In this document: positions 1 to 8,173 of the stretch, piece after piece
Layout of the letters: each line of letters begins with the position of its first letter
Numbering within the stretch: the stretch's first letter is position 1
DNA from: Anaerolineales bacterium
GTDB lineage: Bacteria; Chloroflexota; Anaerolineae; Anaerolineales; UBA11579
NCBI GenBank assembly: GCA_019637675.1
Contig: JAHBVE010000003.1
Location: 397,696 to 461,695 of the forward strand
Direction of reading: 5' to 3'
Length of the DNA: 64,000 nucleotides
Made by a program: the position numbers and the translations under genes
Notes under the pieces: model-generated
The model's input: only the letters and a program-made list of their open reading frames with translations
Database searches by the model: none
Told to the model about the DNA's origin: nothing

Positions 1-866
1 ATGAACAGAATGGCTTCACTGGTCTTGAGCTCGTCGATCACTTTCTTCAAGCGCTCTTCGAACTGGCCGCGATACATAGTGCCGGCGACCAGCGAGCCGA
101 CGTCGAGCTGCAGGACGCGCTTGCCCAGCAGCGGGGCGGGCACATCGCCGTCAATGATGCGCTGGGCCAGGCCCTCGACAATGGCGGTCTTGCCGACGCC
201 GGGCTCGCCGATGAGGGCGGGGTTGTTCTTGTTGCGGCGCGCCAGGATCTGGATCACGCGCTCAATCTCCTGCTCACGCCCGATGACGGGGTCGAGCTTC
301 TCTTCTTCGGCCTGGGTGGTAAGGTCCACGGCCAACTGGTCGATCATGGGGGTTTTGGCGCTGCGCGGTTCGCGGCGCGGGCGGCGCTCACCGGATTGCG
401 GGTTGGCCGCCGGGCGGCGCGGGGCGCTGCTCTCCTGCAGGACGCGGCGGGTCTGGCGGCGGATCTGCTCGGGCGTGACGCCGAGCTTGCGCAGCACGTT
501 GAGGGCGATGCCCTCGCCGTAGCGCACCAGGCCGAGCAGCAGGTGCTCGGTGCTGACGTAGTGGTTGCCCAGGCGGCGGGCTTCTTCAAATGCGAATTCC
601 AGCACCTGCTGGGTGCCGGGGGACAGGTCGATCTTTTCGCCCTCGTGCTGGCCGGCACCGGTCATGCGCTCCACGATCTCCTGCACGCGCGGGGCTTCGA
701 GCCCCAGGTCACGCAGGACGCGGGCGGCGACACCGCCCTCTTCACGGATCAAGCCGAGAAGCAGGTGCTCAGTGCCGATGTAATTGTGGCGCATGCGCTC
801 GGCCTCCTGGTGAGCGAGGCTCAGCACGCGGCGTGCACGTTGGGTGAGGCGTTCCATTCCGGCCAC
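1..866 (-). CDS. clpC: ClpC-type AAA+ chaperone, N-terminal part (gene runs off the window)
   Basis: ATP-dependent unfoldase that feeds substrates to ClpP. About 288 codons are visible. Two Clp_N repeats come first, each with the conserved pattern around GTEHLLLGL and [10 protein letters not shown] linker follows, then the first AAA+ module with Walker A GEPGVGKT and the downstream [10 protein letters not shown] motif. The C-terminal half lies beyond base 1. I prefer the GTG at 866 because AAAGGAAG sits 6 bases upstream; the ATG at 857 (MERLTQRAR) is the alternative and leaves a 15-base gap. A promoter and a terminator-bounded upstream gap suggest its own transcription unit. No CtsR or CIRCE operator was seen. 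Identity is secure; only the start is open. Confidence 0.93.
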   Translation of the reverse strand, partial: MAGMERLTQRARRVLSLAHQEAERMRHNYIGTEHLLLGLIREEGGVAARVLRDLGLEAPRVQEIVERMTGAGQHEGEKIDLSPGTQQVLEFAFEEARRLGNHYVSTEHLLLGLVRYGEGIALNVLRKLGVTPEQIRRQTRRVLQESSAPRRPAANPQSGERRPRREPRSAKTPMIDQLAVDLTTQAEEEKLDPVIGREQEIERVIQILARRNKNNPALIGEPGVGKTAIVEGLAQRIIDGDVPAPLLGKRVLQLDVGSLVAGTMYRGQFEERLKKVIDELKTSEAILF

Positions 867-909
867 GATAATCTTCCTTTGATTGCGGCGAAGTGCAGCA
901 ACTTTGGGG

Positions 910-939
910 ATTCTACCAAATTCGATTTTGTAAAGTGAA
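910..939 (-). promoter_or_regulatory. Candidate sigma70-type promoter of clpC
   Basis: Read on minus: TTCACT at 939-934, an 18-base spacer, and TAGAAT at 915-910. Transcription would start near 903, leaving a leader of about 37 bases with an AAAGGAAG ribosome site before the GTG at 866. The -10 is good and the -35 moderate. Confidence 0.5.
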
Positions 940-983
940 TAGACGAGATTAATGTTGATACGCTGTTAATAGAGCGGCAAAAC

Positions 984-1015
984 AAAAAGCACGCCTCGGC
1001 GTGCTCTTTGTTTTT
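984..1015 (-). terminator. Bidirectional intrinsic terminator
   Basis: GC-rich hairpin with arms AGCACGCC (988-995) and GGCGTGCT (998-1005), flanked by an A run on the left and a T-rich stretch on the right. It lies directly after the stop of the minus-strand membrane gene ending at 1032 and isolates it from clpC. Confidence 0.85.
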
Positions 1016-1031
1016 GTATACGTGTTTCGGG

Positions 1032-2537
1032 CTATTTGCTCTTCTGGCCCAGGGCATAGATCGGCTCGCCCAGCTTGGCGCCAAAGCTCGTCAGGGTTTT
1101 GACGTCGCCGCCGGTGAAACCGCGGCCCTGCTTGCGCTTGCCCAGGCGCAGCACGCCGATCAGCTCCGGCCCCTTGCGGCGCGCCAGGTAGATGGGCGTA
1201 GTGAGCACGAAGGGGGCTGCCTCGTCGCTCAGGATGCCTTTTTTGTGGGCCAACTGGTCTTGCTCGGCCGGGCTGGTCTGGTAGGCGGGCAAGTCTGCCG
1301 GCGAGACGCCGCGGGCGGCCACGGCTACGTATTCGCCGGCGCTGCGGCGCAGATAGATGGCTGATTGCTCGTGCCCGTAGATGGCTTCGAGATGCTCCAG
1401 GGTCGAATCGAGAATGCGCGGCAGGCTGAGCCAGTTCCATAGATTGGCATTCAGCTCTACTAAACCCTGCGAGAGGTCCACGTTCTCAGGGAACAGGCGG
1501 CGGTTGATGGCGCCTTCTACGCGGGTGCGGATGGGGGTGAACAGGCTGGCGACGACGATGGCGGCCACCGCAGCGGCGGCCTGCTGCATCTCTTCGCCGA
1601 AGGCGGCCTTGGCGATCTGCGAGAGCACCGCGGCGGTGCCGGCGAAGAGGGCCGCCAACAGGGTGGTGAGCACACCGTAGACCAGCGAGCGGTTGATGAC
1701 GACGTCAACATCCCAGAGGCGATAGCGCAGGATGGCGATGCCGATGGAGAGCGGGATGGCGAACACGGTGAGCATGAAGGCCGCGTTGCCAAACGCCGTG
1801 AAGCTGTAATCATCGATGATGAAGCCGACGGCGTAGTTGATGACGAACAAGGCGCAGGCGATGAACAGCCAGCGCATCTGGGCGCGCTCCACGGCCTGTG
1901 ACTTGCGGTAACGGGCGAATACAGAGATGAGCGAACCCAGCGCGCCGCTTACCAGGAAGAAGGCCATCACCGCCACCAGCAACTCCACCAAATCGTTGGG
2001 CAGGAAGCCGATGGGGTTGGCCATGATGCGGCCGCTGCTGCCGACCTCGGCGGCGGCGGCGAAAGTGAGCAGGAACAGGAACAAGCCGAAGGCGATGAAC
2101 ACCAGCCTGACGCCCCAGCGCCAGCCCTTGGAAAGCAATTTGCCGGTGGGGAACAGATAGAAGATCAACAGAATGGGGCCGATGAGCAGCCACCACGACC
2201 AGTTGTTGAACCAGACATACAGGAATAGCGGGATATCAAGCTCGCTGGCTTCAGCCAGGCGGGGTTCCATGAACTGGCTCAGGACCGTGGCCACCGTGAT
2301 CATGATCGGCGTGACCATCAGCAGCCAGCCGATGAGATGGCGGCGGTCGCGGCTAATGATGAGCGCGCCCACGACTGCAAACGTGAGGGCCGCTGCTCTC
2401 CAGACAAACTCTGAGACAAAACTATCCGGGTACAGGTGGCGCTGGGCGTAGAGCAGCGAATAGTTGAGAACGGCCATGAGCACAACCAGCACCCAGACCG
2501 CCACCGGCCAGCGAGACTTCTTCTGCTTTTTGTCCAT
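1032..2537 (-). CDS. Sensor-like multi-pass membrane protein with C-terminal GAF-like domain, no kinase
   Basis: A 501-residue integral membrane protein. About ten hydrophobic segments fill the first two thirds. They include the LRYRLWDVDVVINRSLVYG and FTPIRTRVEGAINRRLF motifs known from the membrane module of Chloroflexota-type sensor histidine kinases. The last roughly 150 residues resemble a GAF sensor domain, with no His-box or HATPase. The ATG at 2537 is chosen because GGAG lies 6 bases upstream; longer starts run into the rpsA terminator. It is a single-gene unit between two terminators. It may be a ligand sensor acting through a separate kinase, or a decayed kinase. The module assignment is good, the function unknown. 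Confidence 0.7.
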   Translation of the reverse strand: MDKKQKKSRWPVAVWVLVVLMAVLNYSLLYAQRHLYPDSFVSEFVWRAAALTFAVVGALIISRDRRHLIGWLLMVTPIMITVATVLSQFMEPRLAEASELDIPLFLYVWFNNWSWWLLIGPILLIFYLFPTGKLLSKGWRWGVRLVFIAFGLFLFLLTFAAAAEVGSSGRIMANPIGFLPNDLVELLVAVMAFFLVSGALGSLISVFARYRKSQAVERAQMRWLFIACALFVINYAVGFIIDDYSFTAFGNAAFMLTVFAIPLSIGIAILRYRLWDVDVVINRSLVYGVLTTLLAALFAGTAAVLSQIAKAAFGEEMQQAAAAVAAIVVASLFTPIRTRVEGAINRRLFPENVDLSQGLVELNANLWNWLSLPRILDSTLEHLEAIYGHEQSAIYLRRSAGEYVAVAARGVSPADLPAYQTSPAEQDQLAHKKGILSDEAAPFVLTTPIYLARRKGPELIGVLRLGKRKQGRGFTGGDVKTLTSFGAKLGEPIYALGQKSK

Positions 2538-2553
2538 GTTCCGCTCCATGTTC

Positions 2554-2586
2554 AAAAAAAAGAGCGTGTGCAACACGCTCTTTTTT
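2554..2586 (-). terminator. Intrinsic terminator of rpsA (bidirectional)
   Basis: Perfect 9-bp stem AGAGCGTGT (2561-2569) / ACACGCTCT (2573-2581) with a GCA loop, a run of A on the left and of T on the right. It lies 18 bases past the rpsA stop and just upstream of the next minus-strand start. Confidence 0.92.
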
Positions 2587-2603
2587 GTTACTGAGGGAGA
2601 AGC

Positions 2604-3812
2604 TTAGCTCTCGTCGCCCTGGTCCATCTCGGCCATGGCGGCGGCGTAGTCCAGATCGCTGAACTGGGCGGAGTCGACCTTGCTCAGCGAGAGGCCGATG
2701 CGGCGCTTGTCAGGCTCGATCTTGATGATGCGCACGACCAGCTTGTCGCCTTCGTGCACAGCTTCCTTGGGATGCTCGACGTGGCCTTCGCCCAGCTCGG
2801 AGATGTGGATCAGGCCTTCGACGTGCTCATCCAGGCGGGCAAACGCGCCGAACTTGACGAGGCGGGTGACGGTGCCTTCGACCAGCTGGCCGACGTGGTA
2901 CTTGGTAATCTGGTCTTCCCACGGATCGCGCTGCAGCTGGCGCATGGAGAGGCCGATGCGCTTGCGGTCCTGGTCAATGCTGATGACCTTGACCTCAACC
3001 TCATCGCCCACCTTGAGCAGCTTGCTGGGGTGGTCTACGCGCTCCCAGGAGAGCTCGGAGAGGTGCACCAGGCCGTCGGCGCCGTTGATGTTGACGAAGG
3101 CGCCAAAGTCAGCCAGGCTGGTGACGTGGCCCTTGCGGGTCTCGCCGATGGCGATCTCGCCCAGCAGGCGCTCTTTCATGGCCTCGCGGGTCTCCTGGTT
3201 GGCGGCGCGCTCGCTCATGATGAGGCGGCGGCGCTCGCGGTCAACTTCGATCACGCGGGCGCTAAGCGGCTCACCCTTCATTTCTTCCCAGCGCAGCTCG
3301 GGCGTGTCGCCCTTGTAGCGCAGGCGGCGAGCCTGGCTGATCTGCGAAGCGGGGACGAAGCCGCGCAGGCGGCCGACGCGGACGATCAGACCGCCCTTGT
3401 TGAAGCCGTCAACAACGCCGGTGTAAGTTTCCTTGGACTTCATCAACTCTTCGGCATTGCTCCAGTCATCATCTTCTTTGGAGCGCGTGTAGGAGAGTTG
3501 CATCATGCCGCCAGTGCTTTCAGGGCTGACTACATAGACCTGAATTTCCTGGCCGACCTTAATTTGCTCTCGTTCCTCCGCGGTCATGGCTTCGACTTCG
3601 CGGGAGGAGATAATGCCTTCGGACTTGGCGCCGATGCTTACCAGAATCTCGTTGTTGGCTGTGCTTGCCACGATACCCGTGCGCATCTCGCCGGGGCGGG
3701 GCATGTCCAGGTTCAATTCGCTCTGGTTGAGCAGTTCTTCCATGGTCAAGCCGGTGGACTGCGCCTGAGCGCCGGCTTGCTCCCCCGAATGGGAGAGTTC
3801 GTTTTGATTCAT
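2604..3812 (-). CDS. rpsA: Ribosomal protein S1 family (four S1 RNA-binding domains)
   Basis: A 402-residue RNA-binding protein that helps dock mRNA on the 30S subunit. Four S1/OB-fold repeats are visible at roughly residues 38-108, 125-195, 213-282 and 298-368. The last two have the classical pattern, for example FGAFVNINGADGLVHLSEL and FGAFARLDEHVEGLIHISEL. The E. coli protein has six repeats and about 557 residues; four-repeat forms are usual outside Proteobacteria. N- and C-terminal tails are acidic. The ATG at 3812 has GGAG about 12 bases upstream, a rather long spacing. It is transcribed alone, with a promoter upstream and a strong terminator downstream. Confidence 0.92.
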   Translation of the reverse strand: MNQNELSHSGEQAGAQAQSTGLTMEELLNQSELNLDMPRPGEMRTGIVASTANNEILVSIGAKSEGIISSREVEAMTAEEREQIKVGQEIQVYVVSPESTGGMMQLSYTRSKEDDDWSNAEELMKSKETYTGVVDGFNKGGLIVRVGRLRGFVPASQISQARRLRYKGDTPELRWEEMKGEPLSARVIEVDRERRRLIMSERAANQETREAMKERLLGEIAIGETRKGHVTSLADFGAFVNINGADGLVHLSELSWERVDHPSKLLKVGDEVEVKVISIDQDRKRIGLSMRQLQRDPWEDQITKYHVGQLVEGTVTRLVKFGAFARLDEHVEGLIHISELGEGHVEHPKEAVHEGDKLVVRIIKIEPDKRRIGLSLSKVDSAQFSDLDYAAAMAEMDQGDES

Positions 3813-3847
3813 AAGGTGTGGTTACTCCAGAATATTAAGTTAGCCTC

Positions 3848-3853
3848 ATTATA
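3848..3853 (-). promoter_or_regulatory. Candidate -10 element of rpsA
   Basis: On minus the hexamer is a perfect TATAAT, placing the transcript start near 3841 and giving a leader of about 29 bases that includes the GGAG site. No good -35 is seen at 16-18 bases. Confidence 0.45.
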
Positions 3854-3986
3854 ACGCCAAAAATCGGCGCTTTCATTAGTGCTGGGCTGCGGCTGGGCTG
3901 CGGGAGCGCACCGCGGCAGCGTACTTACCGCTGTGATAGACTATCCGCCCAGTACAGCAAGCCGAGTACAAGAATAAGGAAACTAC

Positions 3987-5099
3987 ATGCCCCGCGCCGC
4001 ATTCCCCTTTACAGCCATCGTTGGACAAGAGCGCATGAAGCGTGCGCTGATCCTGAACGCCGTTGACCAGCGCATCGGCGGGGTGTTGATCCGCGGCGAG
4101 CGCGGCACGGCCAAATCGACCGCCTCACGGGCCATGGCGGCCCTGTTGCCCGAGATCGACGTTTTCGCCGAATCGCCGTTCAACGACGACCCGAATGCGC
4201 CGGAAACCTGGTCAGACTGGGCGCGCGAGCGCAAAACGGCCGGGCAGGAGCTGACGGTGGCCAAGCGCAAGGTGGGCTTTGTGGACCTGCCGGTCAGCGC
4301 CACCGAAGACCGCGTGGTGGGCACCCTGGATATTGAGAAAGCCATCCAGAAGGGTGAGCGCCACTTTGAGCCCGGCGTGCTGGCGGCCGCCAACCGCGGC
4401 CTGCTGTACATTGACGAAGTCAATTTGCTGGACGACCACGTGGTGGACCTGCTGCTCGACTCGGCTGCCATGGGCGTCAACATTGTCGAGCGCGAGGGCA
4501 TTTCCTTCTCGCACCCGGCCCGCTTCATTCTTATCGGCACCATGAACCCTGAGGAAGGCGACCTGCGCCCGCAGCTGCTGGACCGCTTCGCCTTCTCGGT
4601 GGATATTGGCAGCATCCGGGATGCGCGCCAGCGTGTGCAGATCATGGAGCGCAATCTCAAGTTCGAGCTCGACCCGGAAGCCTTCTACAAGGAATGGGCG
4701 CCCAAGGAGCAGGAGCTGGCTGCGCAGATCCTGGCCGCCCGCCAGCTGGTCGACTCGGTGGCCTACAGCTCGCGTGATCTTGTATCCATCGCATCCCTGA
4801 CGGCATCGCTGCAGGTGGACGGCCACCGCGCCGACCTGGTGATCCTGAAGGGAGCCCGCGCCCAAGCGGCGTTCGACGCCCGCAAGGCCGTGAACGACCT
4901 GGATATTGCCATCGCCGCCGAACTGGCGCTGCCGCACCGCATCAAGCACGGGCCTTTCCATCAGTCTGAGATCACCGTGACCGAACTGCAAGAGAAGATC
5001 AACGAAATGAAGCAGTCCGGTGAGGCCGATGGGGATGCGGATGCTGAAGAGAGCCAGGACGACAGCAACCATAAAGACCCCGTAAAAAAAAAGATCTAG
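3987..5099 (+). CDS. ChlI/BchI-type AAA+ subunit of a Mg/Co chelatase (zero-frame product)
   Basis: ATPase motor subunit of a metal chelatase that inserts Mg2+ or Co2+ into a tetrapyrrole. 370 residues in the zero frame: Walker A GERGTAKS at 37-44, Walker B LLYIDEVN at 139-146 and the sensor region GTMNPEEGDLRPQLLDRF. The tail is acidic, then ends in VKKKI on an A9G tract. AAGGA lies 8 bases before the ATG. The reading frame stops at 5097-5099, but the -1 frame continues open into the VWA half of ChlD, so this gene probably yields both the small (ChlI-like) and, by frameshifting, the medium (ChlD-like) subunit. The large CobN/ChlH subunit is not in the window. Confidence 0.9.
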   Translation: MPRAAFPFTAIVGQERMKRALILNAVDQRIGGVLIRGERGTAKSTASRAMAALLPEIDVFAESPFNDDPNAPETWSDWARERKTAGQELTVAKRKVGFVDLPVSATEDRVVGTLDIEKAIQKGERHFEPGVLAAANRGLLYIDEVNLLDDHVVDLLLDSAAMGVNIVEREGISFSHPARFILIGTMNPEEGDLRPQLLDRFAFSVDIGSIRDARQRVQIMERNLKFELDPEAFYKEWAPKEQELAAQILAARQLVDSVAYSSRDLVSIASLTASLQVDGHRADLVILKGARAQAAFDARKAVNDLDIAIAAELALPHRIKHGPFHQSEITVTELQEKINEMKQSGEADGDADAEESQDDSNHKDPVKKKI

Positions 5100-5113
5100 A
5101 TAAGACTGAGATC
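5084..5113 (+). other. Candidate programmed -1 ribosomal frameshift site
   Basis: Nine A then G (5084-5093) provide the heptamer A AAA AAG in the zero frame at 5087-5093, the same slip site as E. coli dnaX. The stop TAG follows at 5097. Slipping back one base continues with GAT at 5093 and gives a 687-residue ChlI-linker-VWA protein. Two possible downstream stems exist: GATCT (5093-5097) with AGATC (5109-5113), and GCCAGGC (5115-5121) with GCCTGGC (5146-5152). No close upstream Shine-Dalgarno-like stimulator is evident. Confidence 0.7.
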
Positions 5114-6049
5114 AGCCAGGCCGAGCCGCAGAACCAAACCGCCGAGCCTGGCCCGCAGGATATTTTCAACGCCGGCGACGCGCGCTGGTGGGATGGGGGC
5201 CAGAAGGTCAACCCCACCCAGGAAACCTTTGCGCCGCAGAAGCTATCTAACCCGCTCGACAAGATCACCCGCCGCCGCAGCGGCCGCCGCTCCCGCACGC
5301 GCACCGAGCGCAAGCGCGGCCGCTACATCCAAGCCCGCCCGGCCGGCGATGACCTGAGCGACATCGCCTTCGACGCCACGATCCGCGCCGCGGCGCCCTA
5401 TCAGAAGACACGCACCGAACAGCGCAAGCACATGGCCTTCGCCATCCAGCGCCAGGACCTGCAGCGCAAAGTGCGCGTCAAGCGCACGGCCAACCTGGTG
5501 CTGTTCGTCGTGGACGCGTCGTGGTCTATGGCGGTGGCCGAACGTATGGCCGCCACAAAAGGCGCGATCCTCTCGCTGCTGACGGATGCGTACCAGCGGC
5601 GTGACCGCGTGGGATTGGTGGTGTTTCAGAAGGACCGCGCTAACCTGGTGCTGCCCCCCACCAATTCCGTGCAACTGGCCCAGCGCGCCCTGGCGGATAT
5701 CCCCGTGGGCGGCAAGACGCCGCTCTCGGCCGGCTTGTTCATGGCGCACGAGGTGATCACGCGCGAGAAGCGCCTGCATCCGGACGTGCTGCCGCTGATG
5801 ATCTTGCTGACGGATGGCGCCGGCAACGTGGCGCTGGGGGACGGCGCACCGCAGCCCGAGGCGCACCGCCTGGCGGATCAGATCGCCGAAGAGGATATTC
5901 GCAGTGTGGTGGTGAATATGGAGCACACCGCCTTTGACCAGGGCCTGGCGGATGCGTTGGCCGAGCACCTGAAGGCGCCGTGCTACACGCTGAGCGAGCT
6001 GCGCGCCGAGAACCTGTACCAGGCCGTCAAGGCCGAGCTTAATTCCTAA
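5093..6049 (+). CDS. ChlD-type C-terminal half: linker plus VWA/MIDAS domain, -1 frame
   Basis: This frame is open without a stop from 5093 to the TAA at 6047-6049. It starts with a polar linker, then a very basic stretch (RRRSGRRSRTRTERKR). Next is the segment AFDATIRAAAPYQKTR, conserved in ChlD proteins just before the integrin-like domain. The VWA domain has its MIDAS residues: DASWS (510-514 of the fused numbering), the Thr of GGKTPLS and the Asp of LLTDGAGN. Between the ChlI stop and ATG 5432 there is no ATG, GTG or TTG in frame. Independent initiation at 5432 would delete the conserved segment, which supports translation by -1 frameshifting. Its end overlaps the convergent antiporter stop. 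Confidence 0.8.
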   Translation, partial: DLDKTEISQAEPQNQTAEPGPQDIFNAGDARWWDGGQKVNPTQETFAPQKLSNPLDKITRRRSGRRSRTRTERKRGRYIQARPAGDDLSDIAFDATIRAAAPYQKTRTEQRKHMAFAIQRQDLQRKVRVKRTANLVLFVVDASWSMAVAERMAATKGAILSLLTDAYQRRDRVGLVVFQKDRANLVLPPTNSVQLAQRALADIPVGGKTPLSAGLFMAHEVITREKRLHPDVLPLMILLTDGAGNVALGDGAPQPEAHRLADQIAEEDIRSVVVNMEHTAFDQGLADALAEHLKAPCYTLSELRAENLYQAVKAELNS

Positions 6050-8049
6050 CTATCTGCATCGCCGCCGCGCATGTAGGCTTCGACGGCAAAGATCTGCGTG
6101 GAATCCCCGATGATGCCGACCCGGTCACCCGCCTGGAACTTGGTGGACGATTTGGGATTGGCGTTGAGCTTCTGATCGCGCACCAGGGCCACCACGGAGG
6201 CGCCGGTCTTGCCGCGCAGGTCAGACTGGGCCAGGGTTTTGCCCACCAGCGGCGAATCCTGCGGCACTTCGATCCAGGTGATCTCGATCTCGCCGATGGC
6301 CCGCAGGATGTTGCGCACCAGCGGCTGGGCTGTGCTGTATTCGTTCATTGCTTCGTAGCGCTTGATGCGCACTTGCTCGGCGTACTCGTCCACCTCGCGG
6401 CGCGGCAGGCCCAACTCCAACAGCGTGTGACGCACCATCTCCAGCCCGCCTTCCAGTTCAGGGTGCACGACGAAGCTGGCGCCGAGCTCGGTGAGGCGTT
6501 GGATGCCCTCCTCGGTGGCGGCGCGGGCGATGATGGGCAGCTTGGGGTTGATCTCGTGGGCGGCGTTCACGATCATTTCGGCGGCAGCTTCTTCTGGCAC
6601 GGAGACGACCAGCGCCTTGGCGTGCTCCAGGTAGGCGTGGGTCAGCACCTCTGAGTTGGCGGCATCCCCGTAGAGAACCGGCACTTCCTCGCGGTTGAGC
6701 ATCTCGACCCGCTCGACATCGGCTTCGATCACTTTGACGGGGATGTCCATCGAGCGCAGCACGGAGAGCAGGTGACCGCCGACGCGGCCGTAGCCCACCA
6801 GCACCACGGGCTGCTCGCCGGCCTTGTCTTCGGTGGCCTCCGGCGCGGTGTGGCGGTTGAGCCGTCGCCAGAGCCACGGGATGCTTTTGAAGAGCTGCTC
6901 CGCTTTGGGAATGAGGCGGAACATCCACGGGTTCACAGTGATCGAGAGCAGGGCCGCGGCCAGGATGAGCGAATATTGATTGCGGTTCAGGAGCCCCAGC
7001 ATGAGGCCGGCCTGGCCGACGATGAAAGTGAACTCACCGATCTGGCTCAAACCGGCAGCCACCACCATGAAGGTTTTGGCTTGCCCGCGGATAAAGAAAC
7101 CGATGAGCAAGTTAATAAGCATCTTGCCCACCACCACCACCAGGGTCAGCACAAGCACCTGCCCCAGATGCTGCACGAGAAAAATCGGATTGACCAGCAT
7201 GCCAACGGAGACGAAGAACAATACGGCGAAGGCTTCACGGAACGGCAGCACATCCGCGCCCACCTGGTGGCTGAGCGGCGATTCGCTGACGATGGCGCCG
7301 GCCACGAAGGCGCCTAGCGCCAACGAGACCGAGAAGATCTCCGACGCGCCCAGGGCGGTGGCAAGCGTGATGACGAGGATGGCGAGGATGAACAGCTCGC
7401 GCGAGCGGGTGTGGGCGATGCGGTCGAGCAGCCAGGGGATGAAGCGCTTGCCGACCAGGAACATGATGACAATGAACGCGCCGGCCTTGACCAGCGTGAG
7501 CCCCAGCGTGCTGAGGGCGAAGGCGCCGCTTTGCGGCGCCAGGGCGGGCATGAGGATGAGGATGAGCACGGTGGCCAGATCCTCGAGCACCAGCCAGCCC
7601 ACGGCCACGCGGCCATGCGGCGTATTGAGCAGGTTGTTGTCCATCAGCCCGCGCAGCAGCACCACCGTGCTGGCGATCGAGATGCCCAGGCCCATGGTGA
7701 TGCCGGCCGCGGCCGACCAGCCCCACACCTGGCTGAGCGCATAGCCAGCCAGGGTGCCGAGCGTCATTTGCAGAATGGCACCGGGCACGGCGATGCTGCG
7801 CACCTTCCACAGGTCAGTGAAGGAGAAGTGCAGGCCCACGCCGAACATCAGGAAGATCACGCCCAGCTCGGCCAGCTGGCTGATGGTGTCGGTATCGCCC
7901 ACGAAGCCGGGCGTGAACGGCCCAATCGCAATGCCCGCCAGCAAATAGCCCACGATGGCGGGCAGTTTGACACGGCGGGCAAGAAGGCCGCCGATGAAGG
8001 CGGCGGCAAGCGCGATCGAGATGTTGATGAGCAGCGGTAGATCGTGCAT
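6046..8049 (-). CDS. KefB/YbaL-type monovalent cation:proton antiporter with RCK domains
   Basis: A 667-residue CPA2 antiporter of the cytoplasmic membrane. Twelve to thirteen hydrophobic segments span residues 1-390. Then comes a TrkA-N/RCK domain with the nucleotide-binding loop VGYGRVGGHLL near residue 418, and a C-terminal TrkA-C domain (SPLVGKTLAQSDLRG) that usually binds a ligand gating transport. Such proteins exchange K+ or Na+ for H+ in response to nucleotide or thiol signals. The gene converges on the chelatase gene with a 4-base overlap of stops and diverges from the SDR gene. Family assignment is firm; the transported ion cannot be read from sequence. Confidence 0.88.
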   Translation of the reverse strand: MHDLPLLINISIALAAAFIGGLLARRVKLPAIVGYLLAGIAIGPFTPGFVGDTDTISQLAELGVIFLMFGVGLHFSFTDLWKVRSIAVPGAILQMTLGTLAGYALSQVWGWSAAAGITMGLGISIASTVVLLRGLMDNNLLNTPHGRVAVGWLVLEDLATVLILILMPALAPQSGAFALSTLGLTLVKAGAFIVIMFLVGKRFIPWLLDRIAHTRSRELFILAILVITLATALGASEIFSVSLALGAFVAGAIVSESPLSHQVGADVLPFREAFAVLFFVSVGMLVNPIFLVQHLGQVLVLTLVVVVGKMLINLLIGFFIRGQAKTFMVVAAGLSQIGEFTFIVGQAGLMLGLLNRNQYSLILAAALLSITVNPWMFRLIPKAEQLFKSIPWLWRRLNRHTAPEATEDKAGEQPVVLVGYGRVGGHLLSVLRSMDIPVKVIEADVERVEMLNREEVPVLYGDAANSEVLTHAYLEHAKALVVSVPEEAAAEMIVNAAHEINPKLPIIARAATEEGIQRLTELGASFVVHPELEGGLEMVRHTLLELGLPRREVDEYAEQVRIKRYEAMNEYSTAQPLVRNILRAIGEIEITWIEVPQDSPLVGKTLAQSDLRGKTGASVVALVRDQKLNANPKSSTKFQAGDRVGIIGDSTQIFAVEAYMRGGDADS

Positions 8050-8173
8050 CTATTCTTCCTGTTCGCACCTGGGTACCGTAGTTGCCTACGATAAGCGGTA
8101 ATGTGTGGTGTTTTTACATGCTCTTGCGTATTTAAATGTATCAGAGAACTGAAAGCGTAGTCTAATTTAGCGT

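Noticed and set aside
5432-6049. VWA protein starting independently at ATG 5432
   Set aside because: The same frame is open without interruption back to 5093, there is no ribosome site before 5432, and this start would remove the conserved ATIRAAAPYQ segment of ChlD.
8089-8100. CGATAAGCGGTA at 8089 and its complement near 49142
   Set aside because: A 12-bp match in opposite orientation is expected by chance among the many pairs in 64 kb; no further copies noticed.
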